This document shows positions 50,901-63,000 of a stretch of 64,000 bases of DNA, one piece after another. Source of the DNA: Tubiluchus corallicola (Eukaryota; Priapulida; Priapulimorpha; Priapulimorphida; Tubiluchidae); contig JAQGDQ010000181.1 in assembly GCA_030141605.1 (NCBI GenBank), positions 273,124 to 337,123 on the forward strand. The letters run 5' to 3'. The notes under the pieces were generated by a model, which saw nothing but the letters and a program-made list of their open reading frames with translations, was not told where the DNA came from and ran no database searches. Each line of letters starts with the position of its first letter. The stretch's first letter is position 1. The position numbers and the translations under genes were made by a program.

Positions 50901-53900
50901 GCCATTCAGTGAGCGCCTCCCGGTTAAAGTGACTCTCTTGTCACAGATGTGTTGACAGTTTGGTATTTTGTAATACTCTAATACAGGATGTTCGGAAAGT
51001 AACTGTGCACTTATTTTTACATTTATTAATAAACACGATTCAATATAGAATAATGGAGGTAAATATGAATGACAATTATAAAGTTGAAAGTGACTCCTGT
51101 TAGCACCAATACAATACATGCACCATCTTCAACAGTCGCGTTACTTATACCATGAATTTTTATTGTGTGTGCTTTGTTTTCACTTAGGCCTAATATGAGT
51201 GTGCATAAATCCATTAAAATTATTAAGGCCGAGTCCAGCTGTAACAAAAAAAAATCTGTAAATTCAAATCTGTCACACTATAAAAAAGGAGGTTCAGTGG
51301 GACCCGGTCGGGTATACCAGCGAGTAAAATAATTAATTGGGTAGTTTGTAGTGGGAAATACAGCGTGGGTTTGGCGTTTGCCTAAAAAGATCATTCATGT
51401 AAAATAATTTGGCACGAAAATTAGTAGGAATTCATGCGGAAGAACATAATCCAGGTAAAGTAGTTCGTCACTGCCGAACCGCCTCATAAACCCGACGTTT
51501 ATAAGCCTACCAGAAACTATATTATGTACTTCTGAGTATACATTTTATTATTTGCTCTTTTTTCGGCTAGTGAAGCGTGAGATAGTTGGAGTGTAAACTT
51601 GATTTTAGTCAGGATCTTTTGCTTACAAGTCAGACGCCTTAGGCTATCAGACTTCTGTATTCGGCATTGGTCAAGATCAAATAAAATCTGGTGAACTAGG
51701 TATAAAAAAATAATCTAATTAGTTAGAATTGCTCTAATGTGAGCGATCTAACATTGGAAATGCCGATTTTGTTTATCAGCTTTATTGGATTGAACTCTGG
51801 TCTGCCTTCATTACTAGAGAGTACGGTTACTTAGTGGTCTAAGGCATCTGACTTGTAAGCTGGCGATCCCTGGTTCAAATCCATGTTGTGTCCCAACTTT
51901 TTCACATGTCCTGTCCCTTCAAGTTTGGTTCCAAAATTTAATTAATTGTGAGTTTGTACCATAATTTACTTCATTATTATCCCACAAGATACAAATGTAC
52001 AAAGTACACAAACCACCAATTCTTACAAACACATAATCTGAAACTGACGGGCATGACTTACTTGGCCCGATAGGCAGCTATTGATAATTACAAAACAAAT
52101 TCCCCAAAACGGCAATAACGGCAATGAAATGCTAAAACGTAGTACTAAAATAGATACAGTAATATTTATCTATTATAAAATTTTCAATTTGCAGCATCCT
52201 GCCGATTTCGTCTACAACAAAAGACGCGTACGGCAACGGGAAATCAATTGTAAATGGTAAAAACACTGCCTGTCCCATCTATGAAACGTTTTAGCTACTG
52301 TTACACGTTATTGGGTTATAGTTATTACATTGTCTGATTTTTTATACAGATTATACTTCGTTGGCGCCAGAGACTATGGTCACTTGCCATCAATCATTGG
52401 AATGATAAACGTCAACAGGTTGACACCTCTTCCAGCAATTGTGTTAAACGTAAGGACGTCCATTTTTAAGTAGAACACTAGTCACTAATCACACAAAGGT
52501 CTTCGAGGGACTATCTGCACGTTTAGATCTTAACTGCCAAAGAGCCATACGAAGTGCCACCATCATTTGCCTTCAAGGCAGTAAGACTGCAAGTAGTACT
52601 TAAGGACTACATACACATGAGATTAAACATGTAGTTACACAAAAATGGTTAAAAACTCAATTATACAACCGGTATAAAGCTTCTGCCGAGACTCTACTTT
52701 AGAAGAGTACTGTTCAAGGGGAAAACTGGATCGATTTCACGTCGAATCAACCCGTAAAAACTAGGAAAGTTTCGCCGTTGTTTTTCCTTTACTGCAGTTG
52801 CTTTTGCTTTTATTGTTCTGCTGTTGATGTTACAGCTTTTGGGTTTTCAGCTATCTTGTTATCTATATCTTAGCCTCTAGCTTGTAGAAGCAACTAATAC
52901 AGTCATTGTACTACGTGCGTCAGGTTTCCTTGATACAGTTCGTCAGTCTACAAACTGGAATCCATCCAGCAACAAATGACAAGACCTACTCGATGTTTAT
53001 GCCATGGCAGAACTGGTACCTATCTCATTTTGAAGGATAATACTCTATGTTGGACCGGCAAAAAATCTCAATTTCCTTAACCACCAAAAATTTTAAACAG
53101 TGCTGGAATTATATTACCTGCAATTTGATCATATTGCCTAGTTTTGCGTGGATGTCATTCATCATAAGTAAATGCCAAACGAACTGTATATTGTGCTACT
53201 GATGAAATTTATTTAACCTATTGTTAAGCATAGCTGGCTTTTAACAAGCGTGATTCATTGAGTTACCCATAGCAACAGTTTTTCAATGAAGATAAATCAA
53301 TAACGATGTTGTTGCCAAGCATTTGGAACTTGGATTCAAGCACTTCTTACATGCGGGCTATTTTAGGTATTGTAATGTATATTTTACTAACATAAAACGA
53401 GTCCATTTGAATATACACACCTGTGCGTGAGTACTCAGTGGCAGGCCTACTAAATGCAGAAGCGGTGTGGCAGTACCGCAATATATCTATCAAGATTCAG
53501 ATAAAACATTGGGCCAGCAGGGGTGCTTGTATACACCTTTCTTCAACGAGATAAATGTCCAGTATAGCAGATGGAACTCTCTAAATTCAGTTCAGTTACT
53601 AAATCATACTAAATCATACTATAGTGACTGTAGAATACTATGATCTGACTGCCTAAAACACTGCCATTTTGTTTATATAACTAACAATGATCTATTCCCT
53701 ACATACTTCAAGAATCCTGTAATTAAGAATGTCAAATCACATAATACTCGATATAATGATTACTAACTCAGTTATTGCAAAACATTTCATTAGCCATAGC
53801 GGACCTAAACTATGGAACTCATTACCCACCACTGTAAAATGAAGGTGTAACGATATCTATTTGCTGCTTATATACGTTAGTCTCTTGTTTCTGTGTTCTT

Positions 53901-55560
53901 TGTTCTGGGTTCATAGGTTCATAACTTTGTGTTCTTTTTTAGATTAGAAGTGATTAATTTTTTTTCGTCTCATTTAAATTTACACAGACGGGGTGGCGAA
54001 AGACCAAGAGGTCACCTAGCGGCCACCCCTATTTGCACGACATTAATATTTATTTAGTTAATCTACTAATATTTTGAGTAGAATACTGAGTGCTTTCTGG
54101 TATCGTTGGGTTACAACGTTGACAGGCCGCTCTTCCTATCCTTTTGAACATTTTGTTATCCGTCACGTCTATGCTGTTTTGCATAACTTTTTCCCCTTTA
54201 AATTGCCTAAAACCCTAGTTTTTTTGTTATTTTGTCAGTTATTATTTGGAAGCGCTTATAACGGCGCAAACACTTAGCAAGTTTTTATTTCTGGTGCTTA
54301 CCATTAAGTGCAAGCATGCTGTCATATCAAATCAGTAATATTGGATATTTGTATTTTCAAATAAAGAAATAAATTAAAATTCAAACATGACAACGAGTAG
54401 GCCTATTAATTGAATCAGGCGGTTACTTATCCGTTTATTGAACAGGTTGGAATTATTTAGCTATAAGGTGAGGTGGGATCACTAAACATAAACAGTAAGT
54501 ACTTGGCTATTCACCTTACTTCGAAATGGACTGCATCTAAGATGAGTCCTTAACAGTTTATCGTTCTAGGTATCTCTTGTGGTAATTACAGTAAATTGTG
54601 CATGATTAAATATTGTTTATGTATATGAGACAAATAAATTACATCTAATCTAATTTAATCTAATTTAGTGGTCAATCACTTAGCTTTCGGGAAAACGATT
54701 CACTCTAACTTTTGCTCAAATAAATTTCAAATCATGTAGAGCCTTACTGCGTGAGCCTCTCCCCGGTCCCAGTAACAAACTTTGACATCAAGTCATAACT
54801 CATAAGAAGACATACGTTAGCCATTAAGGATAACTAGTAACATCATTATTGTTTCAGACTGCTATCACAATTATCTTGCTGCTGTTATTTCAAGATGATA
54901 TTTACTTACTGCTCAACTATTATGGGTTTTTCCGCTGGATTTTGGGCGGAAGTGGCGTTCTGGCTCTTGTTGTCCTACGATATCGACAACCAGACCTATG
55001 CCGTCCAATCAAGGTAAATATAAACAGTCTTCTTGTTGATATTTCAAAGCACTGATGTTATGTCTATTGCACTGATGTTGCTCTGTTGTGGCTTGTAAAT
55101 TGCATCAGTTGACCCTACGTTGTAAAACGTTTCTCGGAAAGCTAACTCTGTCGTGGCTTGTAAATTGCATCAGTTGACCCTACGTTTTTAAATTTTTCGC
55201 GGAAAACTAACTGGCTGTTTAAGCCCCTGGGGGATATTACATTCTCTGCTAGCGGCCATTTTGGTTGTTTTATGTGCACTTTTTAATATACACGTACCCA
55301 AGGGATGTTAACCAATAGGCTGACTAGGCTATAGCCTAGGGTGCCAAAGTTTAATGGCGTCACATTTTAGAAAAAAATTCTTATTCTCCTCAGAAAATGT
55401 GCAACTTTCATATTCATGTAAAGGACACATTTTATAACACACCATAGGCAGTTACTGAGCAAGGCTTTTGTATAAGTGCTACATAAGGAACAGGTGCAAA
55501 GTATTACACAACAAGCAGTTGAACAGCCTGCTTAATCAGATAATGAAAAGACGGTTCGGG

Positions 55561-55597
<37 letters not shown>

Positions 55598-56890
55598 CTT
55601 ATTTTTATTTACAGTTTCCGATTTTCATCCATATTATATTTTTGATACTTTGCGCGGGATTGGTGATCACGCCTGTCTACCTCCAACCGTTGAATTCTTT
55701 CATCTCAATGTCCATCATGCTCACCGGCATCCCCGTTTATTTCATCTTTATACACAATTACAAGAAACCAGCGTGTTATTATAGAACTACAGGTAAGTTA
55801 ACCTTTTCTGCGGTTATGGCATGTCACATTTGGACGTGGTGATTACTATTATGTAAGTTCACATTGGGCTGCATGAACACAGCACTGTATGTTGGTAGAA
55901 GTGCTGTTATGACAGGGTACATCCATGTAGTTAGGTGTTAACATTAGCCGTTGTACAAACTAAATGAAATAAGAGAAATCCGAATATGTCATTCTTATCA
56001 AAACATACTGCAGTTTATTGGGTGACTCAGAAGCGATTGTACTGTTATAACTACAAATAAAAGGTTAAATGAGTTGAAATATAGCTTTACTCCAATTTTG
56101 AGGACAGTGCCACTGTGTCAGGCATTCAAATGACTATATTATAACTACAATTAAGGTACAACAACTGTCCTACCTTCCAAATAGACGTGGTGCAAGAGGT
56201 CCAGTAACAAAATTATAGCTGACAGAGTGATTTGACCATTGAAGGAAATGGTTTACAGCCAGGAAAATATGTGAATGAAGACATGACAATAAATGAAAAA
56301 ATGTGATACCTGGAAATCCACTTTCACGCTATTACTGTTGCTGCAAGTATTTATGCATGTGTACATATCCTGCAGCTCTTTATCCAGTACAATCAGGGCT
56401 GGATTAAAACCTTAAGAGGCCGTAAGCACTAAAAATAATTATGGTAGAACGCAGACAGTCAAAAGCAACATTATCCTGTTTTCAGTATCACCACATTTTT
56501 ATAAACACCACCTCACATTAAATATATTGTAACACCTTGCATAATCAATCAATGTCATTACATGGACAATGAGCAGTTTAGGCTGTTCAGTAGCCAGAAT
56601 CTCTATCCGTATCGTCATATTGTAAACGCAGAAACCGCCACACATGTTCTGGCATATTTTACTTTTGGGTAATTATTCAATTTGAAAAAAAAAACTTGTG
56701 AGGCCGTTCTTCCCCTAAGTCCCTAATAACACGCTTACCTTGCTTAAAGGCTATTCCAGTGCTAAATACATTTATAATCATTATTAATTTTATGATAAAT
56801 TGTACAACGTTACTTTGTATTGGAACAGAATGGTTAACAAAATCGCTACAGAAGCTGATGAATGTGCGTCCCCAAGACGAGGTGATCTGA
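41963..56890 (+). CDS. SLC7-family amino-acid transporter light chain (xCT / b0,+AT type)
   Basis: Nine exons: 41963-42443, 43972-44200, 47152-47196, 47326-47449, 48825-48931, 52350-52449, 54858-55013, 55615-55792, 56829-56890. Phases close throughout, giving 493 residues, normal for this 12-helix family. Marks are GSMIGSGIFISPKGVLLHSG in helix 1, GALSYAEIGLTVPKSGGIYT, SVGELGLAMYNCLFAYAGW, LNYAAEEVKNQEKTLPWAI, RLTPLPAIVL and LRYRQPDLCRPIK. Two Cys (KYMLSPMLCSHQIPTSC) sit in the loop where light chains form the disulfide to a SLC3 heavy chain, so a heteromeric exchanger at the plasma membrane is expected. Likeness is greatest to SLC7A11 and SLC7A9, but the substrate cannot be fixed. The last exon (EWLTKSLQKLMNVRPQDEVI) matches the usual amphipathic tail. 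The helix 8 exon is divergent. Confidence 0.93.
42780..42945. repeat. Imperfect hairpin element in SLC7 intron 1
   Basis: CACTCGAACAATCATAAATC with AACGTTTCAG is mirrored by CCGAAACGTTACGATTTAGA and CTGTTCAAGTG. A third related piece (ACACTTGCACAATCATAAAT) lies upstream at 42781. It is probably a small palindromic transposon remnant. Confidence 0.6.
44265..44520 (+). repeat. Degenerate ~21-bp minisatellite, ATTCAAATGTTCACGATTTC-like
   Basis: About a dozen diverged units, for example CATTTAAATGTTCACAATTT, CCACGCAAATGTTCATGATA and CGTTCAAATGTTAACCG, in SLC7 intron 2. It is non-coding. Confidence 0.7.
45565..45665 (+). repeat. Degenerate telomere-like array, copy 2
   Basis: CCATAACCATAACCCTAC and further CCTAAC words precede CGCTTCACGAACTAATTCTT and GTGTGTGGG, matching the flank of the array at 3405-3540. 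The upstream flank (AATTTAAATGCC) also matches. It lies in SLC7 intron 2. Confidence 0.75.
46290..46350 (+). repeat. AAT/TTA microsatellite
   Basis: AATAATAATATTATTATTAT followed by AATAATAATAAAAAAAA in SLC7 intron 2. Ordinary low-complexity sequence. Confidence 0.8.
47938..48112 (+). pseudogene. Exon-like fragment resembling the C-terminal end of a protein kinase domain
   Basis: After an acceptor-like TGGCTTACAG the frame reads YVEFPLKEKVYDGLAELFYT, then EELKSKIVECWDPNTP and a stop. A +1 shift continues KEVKRLHQLLEEMSLSTS. The order 'ECWDPNP..., hydrophobic helix' is that of the last helices of Tyr-kinase-like domains. It lies in SLC7 intron 4, does not fit the transporter, and carries a frame break, so it is best seen as a gene fragment. 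The likeness is short. Confidence 0.35.
49030..49388. mobile_element. MITE-like element with GCGTAACGCATTCCGGA ends
   Basis: The start CCAGATATCCGAAATGCGTA and the end ACGCATTCCGGACGTCTGATAA are inverted copies of each other. A second CGCATTCCGGATGCCACGTA with TAAATGCC occurs in the middle (about 49200), so the element seems built of two tandem halves. The body is packed with AACGCA / TGCGTT words. It is non-coding and lies in SLC7 intron 5. Confidence 0.65.
51590..51662 (-). mobile_element. Degenerate tRNA-derived SINE head
   Basis: The reverse complement reads TCTGATAGCCTAAGGCGTCT, then GACTTGTAAGC and a decayed B box CTGACTAAAATC. It is close to the head at 51824-51882 but in opposite orientation and older. 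It lies in SLC7 intron 5. Confidence 0.55.
51818..51980 (+). mobile_element. tRNA-derived SINE, copy 2
   Basis: The A-box-like TTAGTGGTCTAAGG (51831-51844) and the B box GGTTCAAATCC (51872-51882) bracket a tRNA-like ACTTGTAA anticodon loop. The body CAAGTTTGGTTCCAAAATTT then AATTGTGAGTTTGTACCATA matches the SINE at 38395. The tRNA-like arms do not pair well enough for a functional tRNA gene. Confidence 0.7.
53550..54385 (+). mobile_element. LINE 3' end relic in SLC7 intron 6
   Basis: The plus-strand reading, with frameshifts, contains YFKNPVIKNVKSHNTRYND then SHSGPKLWNSLPTTVK and a stop. This is the very common GPKLWNSLP C-terminus of CR1/L2-type ORF2. It is followed by UTR-like sequence ending AAATAAAGAAATAAATTAAA near 54380. 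It is inactive. Confidence 0.7.
55088..55215 (+). repeat. Tandem duplication, 65-bp unit, two copies
   Basis: GTGGCTTGTAAATTGCATCA plus GTTGACCCTACGTT occurs at 55088 and 55153, each followed by a TTTCTCGGAAAGCTAACT-like stretch. It lies in SLC7 intron 7. Confidence 0.85.
55564..55596 (+). repeat. (TA)n microsatellite before SLC7 exon 8
   Basis: About 30 bp of TA repeats end about 20 bp before the acceptor of exon 8 (55615). Low complexity. Confidence 0.9.
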
Positions 56891-59800
56891 CCTGGCAAGC
56901 TGTCCAGAGTGCGTGGTTAACGGTCATTAAAACAGGATAATGCAATATACAAGGGATACGGTGAAGAGCAGCCATTGTTCACAATGTTGTGAGTACATCA
57001 ATATGCTACAGCAAGAAGCGGCTTGAGTCGTGAAGTTTACCCTAGTACATACTATACCTGCAGAACTCCTACTAAGAGAATATTTGTGTAAAATTTAGAT
57101 ATCAAACTTACTGCAGACGAAAAGTTGTCTGCCGAACGATAAAATTAGTCCAAGTTGCTGTTAGGAATAACAGGTGAAAATTGTGCCATTTGAGTGTAGT
57201 TTAAAAATGAAAAACAGTCTTGCTATTGCATCCAAGTCTATTAGTTGTGCTTGGAGAGCTGTATATGTTCTATGCTGGTTTATTCTAAGTTTAAAACCAT
57301 AGCTTTGTACATGTTATGCATATATTTATTTCACATTATATTGACGTTTCTTAGTCTTAGTATACATTTTCCAGTATTCGATTCCTACTAAGCAGTTTAG
57401 TTAGTGATCAGCTTAGAATACATGTTCTAGATTCGCAGAAAAAAATTATGTTTATATAACGCCTTATATGCTGTACATAGCTATATGTAAGTAGCTCAGA
57501 ACTCCCCACAATCATTCTTTCATTGTCTTACAATTTATTTTTTAACGTATATATTTAATGACTGCGAAATAAAATACATATCTGCCAGTATTTTGTAGAG
57601 AGAAATGTTATAAAGGGTGTACACCTAATTACCATTTTGCAGTATTGATTTTTATAAGTAAGACATTATAGTTAAATAGCAATAACTGTTTAGTTGTGTT
57701 AATTTTTTTCCACTTTTGCACATTATGTTGCACTTCAAAGTAAATCATACACTGCCACAACAGTACATCTTGTACTACGAGTGTGACTACGTAGGATGTA
57801 CTTGCGTATACTTTAAATAAATTTGCTTTTCTCCACTCAAAATGCTATCATGTATTTTACTTCATGTGTCTTTTTATATATTTTGTTTTACATGTTATTA
57901 ATTACAGTCACCATAAGTGAATGAAAGACAGGCAAGAATGTATAATCGTTGTTTCAAAACGTTTATATTCTAGAATAAAAATTTTACAATCGCCATCACA
58001 TTCTACACATAACCAGTTCAAAAATGTGATTTCTTGTCCTTGGCAACTTGGTTTACTGGCAGCCATTTTTAAGTACTTCAAAGAGACAACACTCTCATTA
58101 TTGTTATCATCTTAATCAATCATTTCAAAGATCATTGCGTCAACCATAGCATGAATGGTTTCTCTTCATACTTACATCTGTTATAAGTCACAAGATGAAA
58201 GACAAAAGTGTAACAGTTTTCAAAGTTGATGAAAAGCCTACCCAAACACATGAAACTTGGTATCGTTAAAAAGCTTATACCCTACCCATTACTGCATTAG
58301 CATTAACAGCTGGCAGCAATGGAGAGACTCGATGAAATGCTCTTTGCTGCTTAAGTAACCGCACATCTTACAACTACAAACAAATGCATAAATTTCCAAA
58401 AAATTTTAATGTTTCTGGTTAAAATACACTAGGTACTGATAAGTATGCAGAAACACAATTTCACCACAAGTAAAGACAGCATGTCCATTTCTCTGCTTCT
58501 AATCTACAAGAAAGCTATTTATGTGTATAAATATACATTATCAGAAATGTGTTTGGGAAACACACAACAAGCAAACAAACACACGCATGAGCACATTACA
58601 TAACAAGTCAAATGTATAACAATTAAAGTGGCTGCTATTTGGCACCAGCACTTTCTCATGTACAGAAATATGCGTTAGCTTAATAAACTTTCTTTAAATA
58701 ATTTAGTTCTTGCTTTAAAGATACTAGTTTACAATTAGAAACAAACTTACAATTTTTGGCTATTGGCAGTGCTTATAGTCGTTGCTCTGAAATAGATTTC
58801 TTTTCAGAATTAGTCATTTCTAGCAATTTAATAAAAGCATCCACATAAAATTACAAGAATGATTACTAATTAGAATTACAGTTTAATGTCAAAGGTAAAA
58901 TGAGTTTGTGAAAGTATTTTGCAGTCTACTGCCCGAAATGTGGGAATCCATACTCTCACGAGCAAATCGGAAATCAACAATAATTTGTGTCAACTTTCAT
59001 ACAACTCAATATCAATTACAAATCGGTCACAATCTGGTTCATTAACAGGTATGCTTGCAGGCTACAGAAATCAACACCAAACTTAACTTACAACAGTAAT
59101 AGTTAAGTGATAATGCACACTTAAGTGTAATACATAATGGACACCGTAATTACGTCTAACGTACACCATAATGTTTAACAGTTCACTTATCTGAACTCAT
59201 GACAATATTACTTCTTTTAAAAAAACATGCCAGGTATGAGAGTAGTAATTGGAAAACCATAACTGTTTGAATCGGTTTTCTGTAAATTTGTCAGAAATTT
59301 TGGTGACACATCAAAAACAATAGGCAAGAAGAGGCGGGAGAAATGTCTATATTTTTGCCAAGTTTTGAAAACTTAGCATGTTTGCTGAAATAAATATAGT
59401 TTTGTACCTAAGGAAAGCTACAATAGTTCTAAAATACAGTCCACAAGGTAAGGCAAGGAAAATGATATTTGGTAGCAGAGTTCTACACAAGCTAAATACG
59501 ATACCTAACTAATGCTTTCTTCTAGCTTCAGTATGGTTACAGCAACTGCAAAAGTGATTTAAAGCTCTCTGACCTCTCTGTTTCTAGCTGTCTGAAATGT
59601 AAAAAAACAATTGTAGAGAAATAATCAAATTTAATTTTGTTGTACCTGTAAATAGCATCTGTGTCTGCTCTTAGCTCTTATCTTTTATTATTATGACAAT
59701 TAAAGGCTTAAGGTCCTTTCACACATAATTTACAGATACATTTTAGAACTTCTAAAAGCTTACAATCTGAACAACTGTCTGAAGTATAAAAAAGGTAGTT

Positions 59801-60018
59801 TCGAATGTTCAGCAATTCAAGCGCAGTAATTACTTATTTAATGCAATCCTTTCCTGCTTGTTCTATGGGTCACTTGAAGTAACTTTTTTTGTTAAATATA
59901 TTCATGCTAACAACTATCCACAAAAGAGGGATCTGTGAGTAACAAGGTGTCCTTGTATACTAAAAATAATAAATGCACTAACTGTATTACGACAAATCAA
60001 TAAACGAATTGTACATAC
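56891..60018. other. Convergent 3' region between SLC7 and the unnamed minus-strand gene
   Basis: 3.1 kb, AT-rich. AATAAA at 57568 and 57826 could end the transporter mRNA. It also holds a plus-strand exon-like zinc-ribbon fragment (58925-58983) and a minus-strand exon candidate (59591-59559: TARNREVREL, stop) whose phase would suit the unnamed gene. Neither is proven. Confidence 0.5.
58925..58983 (+). other. Exon-like fragment encoding YCPKCGNPYSHEQ and a stop
   Basis: TATTTTGCAG precedes a frame that reads (V)YCPKCGNPYSHEQIGNQQ then TAA. CPKCG is the usual half of a zinc ribbon, but only one Cys pair is present. Its entry phase (1) equals the exit phase of SLC7 exon 8, so it could formally be an alternative last exon. 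It could also be chance or a relic. Confidence 0.25.
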
Positions 60019-63000
60019 GGGTTTTTGTTTGGGAACAGCACCAGTAAACTTGTTTGCATTGTTGGTCCGGAGTACAGCTGTGTTGGTCGATCGAGGAGTG
60101 ACCTTATTGTGAGCACTCACAACGCCACTTCCTCCTCCAAGTTTCTGACCACCGATGGGTGTTCCTTGCACACTTCCTCTGCAAAATATATTTAGAATAG
60201 ATAAATATATTGATTGTGAGTTTAAGACTATATCATCTTTTGTATAATTTAAGAACTAGACATTATTCAAATAAATCTAAAAGACAGATTTCTAATAGAT
60301 ATATTAAAAAAGTAGTATAAAGCAGTTTTTTTATCACATACAGCTGCTTTGTTTTATGATATATCCAAGAAGAAGCATGACAAAGGTATGTGATTTCTGC
60401 TGACGTCTAAGTAGAAGTAGTCATCGACTTACAACCACAATTGGTTCAGGCGGATTGATTGTAAAACGAATTGGACGCTAGTCGGGCTAGTATGTTCCAC
60501 CTGACAGTCCCTATACATAAGACATTTTGTGTGCACGTGCAGTAAGTACGGCGGTGCGTACGGATGACTTTGTCAAGCGAATTTATCATTTATTAAAATT
60601 AATTTGCTTCAAAAAATAGAAAAAAATGTTAGCAATAGTTAGTTTTGTTGATTAATTAAATAAGTTGGGCTCGGGTCGTAAAATTGAGCAGTACGCAAGT
60701 TATAGGTTGTAAGTGGACGACTAACTGCATAAAACACCATAACAAATTTAAACCTTCAATTTGTGTTTTGTAAGATTTTGATCTACCAATAGTCTGTATC
60801 TTGTAGCCAAACAACCCCTTAACAAGACACAATCACAAACAATAGATTAACTTTAAACATCAAAACATGTTAACATTTTTGACAAACAATTTCAGAGACT
60901 TGTGTTTCAGAAATGTCATCTTCATGACAGAACAGAGAGCAAATCTAGTGGACAACCAAACTTGCTTCAACACTACGCTCAATATCAGAAACTAATTATT
61001 GTGTAATCCTGGAATTAATACTTGACAATCTAAAATGTTTTACCTGTATTTGACAGTAGTAGAACTAGGAGGTTTGTGTTTAGGACGGGCACCCGTACTA
61101 CTGTCACGTATTCTCTCCAGCTGATCACGGTGTATAGACATTCGCATCAACTCCTCTGCACCGTCAAATGATTCTCTTAATGCTTTATTTTTCTGCCTGT
61201 CGGCACTTGATATTACTAAAGAAAAATTTAGGCATAAATAAATTTCAATTAGTTAAACAACAAAACCAGGATAAATGATGAAATATTACAGATTGTGTGC
61301 AATCCTGATGTAACTCAATTGCCATTTAAAAAATGAAGTGCCAATTACATTTCTGTACTGACAAAAACAGGTAGTCATCGACTTACGACCACAATCAGTT
61401 CTGGCTTACAACTACAAGTCGGAACCCTTATATTCAAGCGGTGCACCCCTGCAAAGGCCTGTATGTAATGTGCTGTGTGTGTACGCGCACTAAGTATGGC
61501 GATGCCTATGGATGAACTTATCAAAACAGATAGCGATTTAAAGTTAATCTGCTTAAAAAATAGACGGAAATATGAATAATAATCAGTTTTATATCTATAT
61601 ATTAATTTCTTATATTTCTTTCTATACATACAATAATGGTTGTATGGGATATATATGTATATAACATTCGAGGCTGCAGCTCCAAGGACAGCACCATTCT
61701 TGGCAATCAACATATCAAACGAAAGGCCTCGATCTAGTAATTAACTAATTAAGTTGTGCTCAGGTCGTAAAGTCGAACAGTTGCAAATTGCGCAGGTGCT
61801 AAGCCGACAACTATGTGTAATCACAGGAATATACTGTCCTTAATACAAAATAAGAAAACTTTGATGTTTTGTAGGTTTTTTGAACTCCGATAATAGAAGA
61901 TTTGTTTTCTGGACTGAAAATTATAATATGTAAAAACGGGTACAACACGCTCAACATTGCAGGAGTATAATTATGTTTTAAGCTGCAGTCAGCAGAAGGC
62001 AGCAGCCAAAAGAGCATGACCAGCTAATAACTTATACTTTATTAGGCAGTATTATAGCATACAACCCAAAAACAACAATCCATTGTTCTCAGGATTAGAC
62101 CAATAAAATGAAATCACTTTAATTATTTTTTAGTCACAGATCACGAATGCAAAAGCAAACCTGATTTAGGAGTTGACGTTTTTCCTGCCTGAATGCGTTG
62201 TTGTGCAGAACTATGCACAGTATTGCTAGAAGTCACGGTTGTCTGACTAGTTCGCACAGGATTTACTCGGCTCCTAGCAGCCGTGACATTGGCTCGTGAT
62301 GTGGGAATGGCAGCGGCGGCAGCAGACTAGAAAAATGGTAATGAATTCATTCGTGAATGTTTCAAATTACGAAACAATTAAAGTTTTAGAATCTCGTCAA
62401 ATTCTGCAACATGTTTATTGTTTAAAAACCATTTTCAATATTTACAACTCTTAATATAACTAAAAAATTTAATGCTATAATTTAACCAACTGTGGCATAA
62501 ATTTTTAATATTAGTATATAATTTAGTTTGACATGTGTCAGAATTTGTACAGTTGACCAGACAAGAAACCACTTCATGGAGCTATGTGAATAGGACTAGG
62601 ACTAAATAATTTGTGGTCTAGTTTGGTTGTGTCTAGAAGAAAACTGAGGTCATCTGAAGCACTGTTTGTAAATAACAAACAAAAATTCCTTAAATGACTT
62701 GACTTTAAAGCACAATAAAGCCCTCCACTTACATAAAGCTTAAACAATTTTTATACCACTTACATACTACCTTTTTGCATGCGGGGCTAGCATCAGCCAT
62801 AACGCTGTATAAAACGTGTAAATTTAAACTCCCGCGATGACCGTTAGGCGCATCCATTTTAAGGGGATGTCGTTTGATACAAGGTTAGATAACATTGAGC
62901 AAAGTTTGAAAAAATAATCAGAGCAGTCGTAGCATGCATGTTGCTAACTAAGTCAAATTTTAAATTACTTGTGAATAAGATTAAAAATACGTTTCTGGCT

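Noticed and set aside
51824-51895. Functional tRNA gene
   Set aside because: A and B boxes are present, but the acceptor and D arms do not pair and the body continues into a repeated SINE tail.
52195-52256. Constitutive SLC7 exon
   Set aside because: Its length (62 bp) does not fit the phases of exons 5 and 6, which join perfectly without it; kept only as a possible poison exon.
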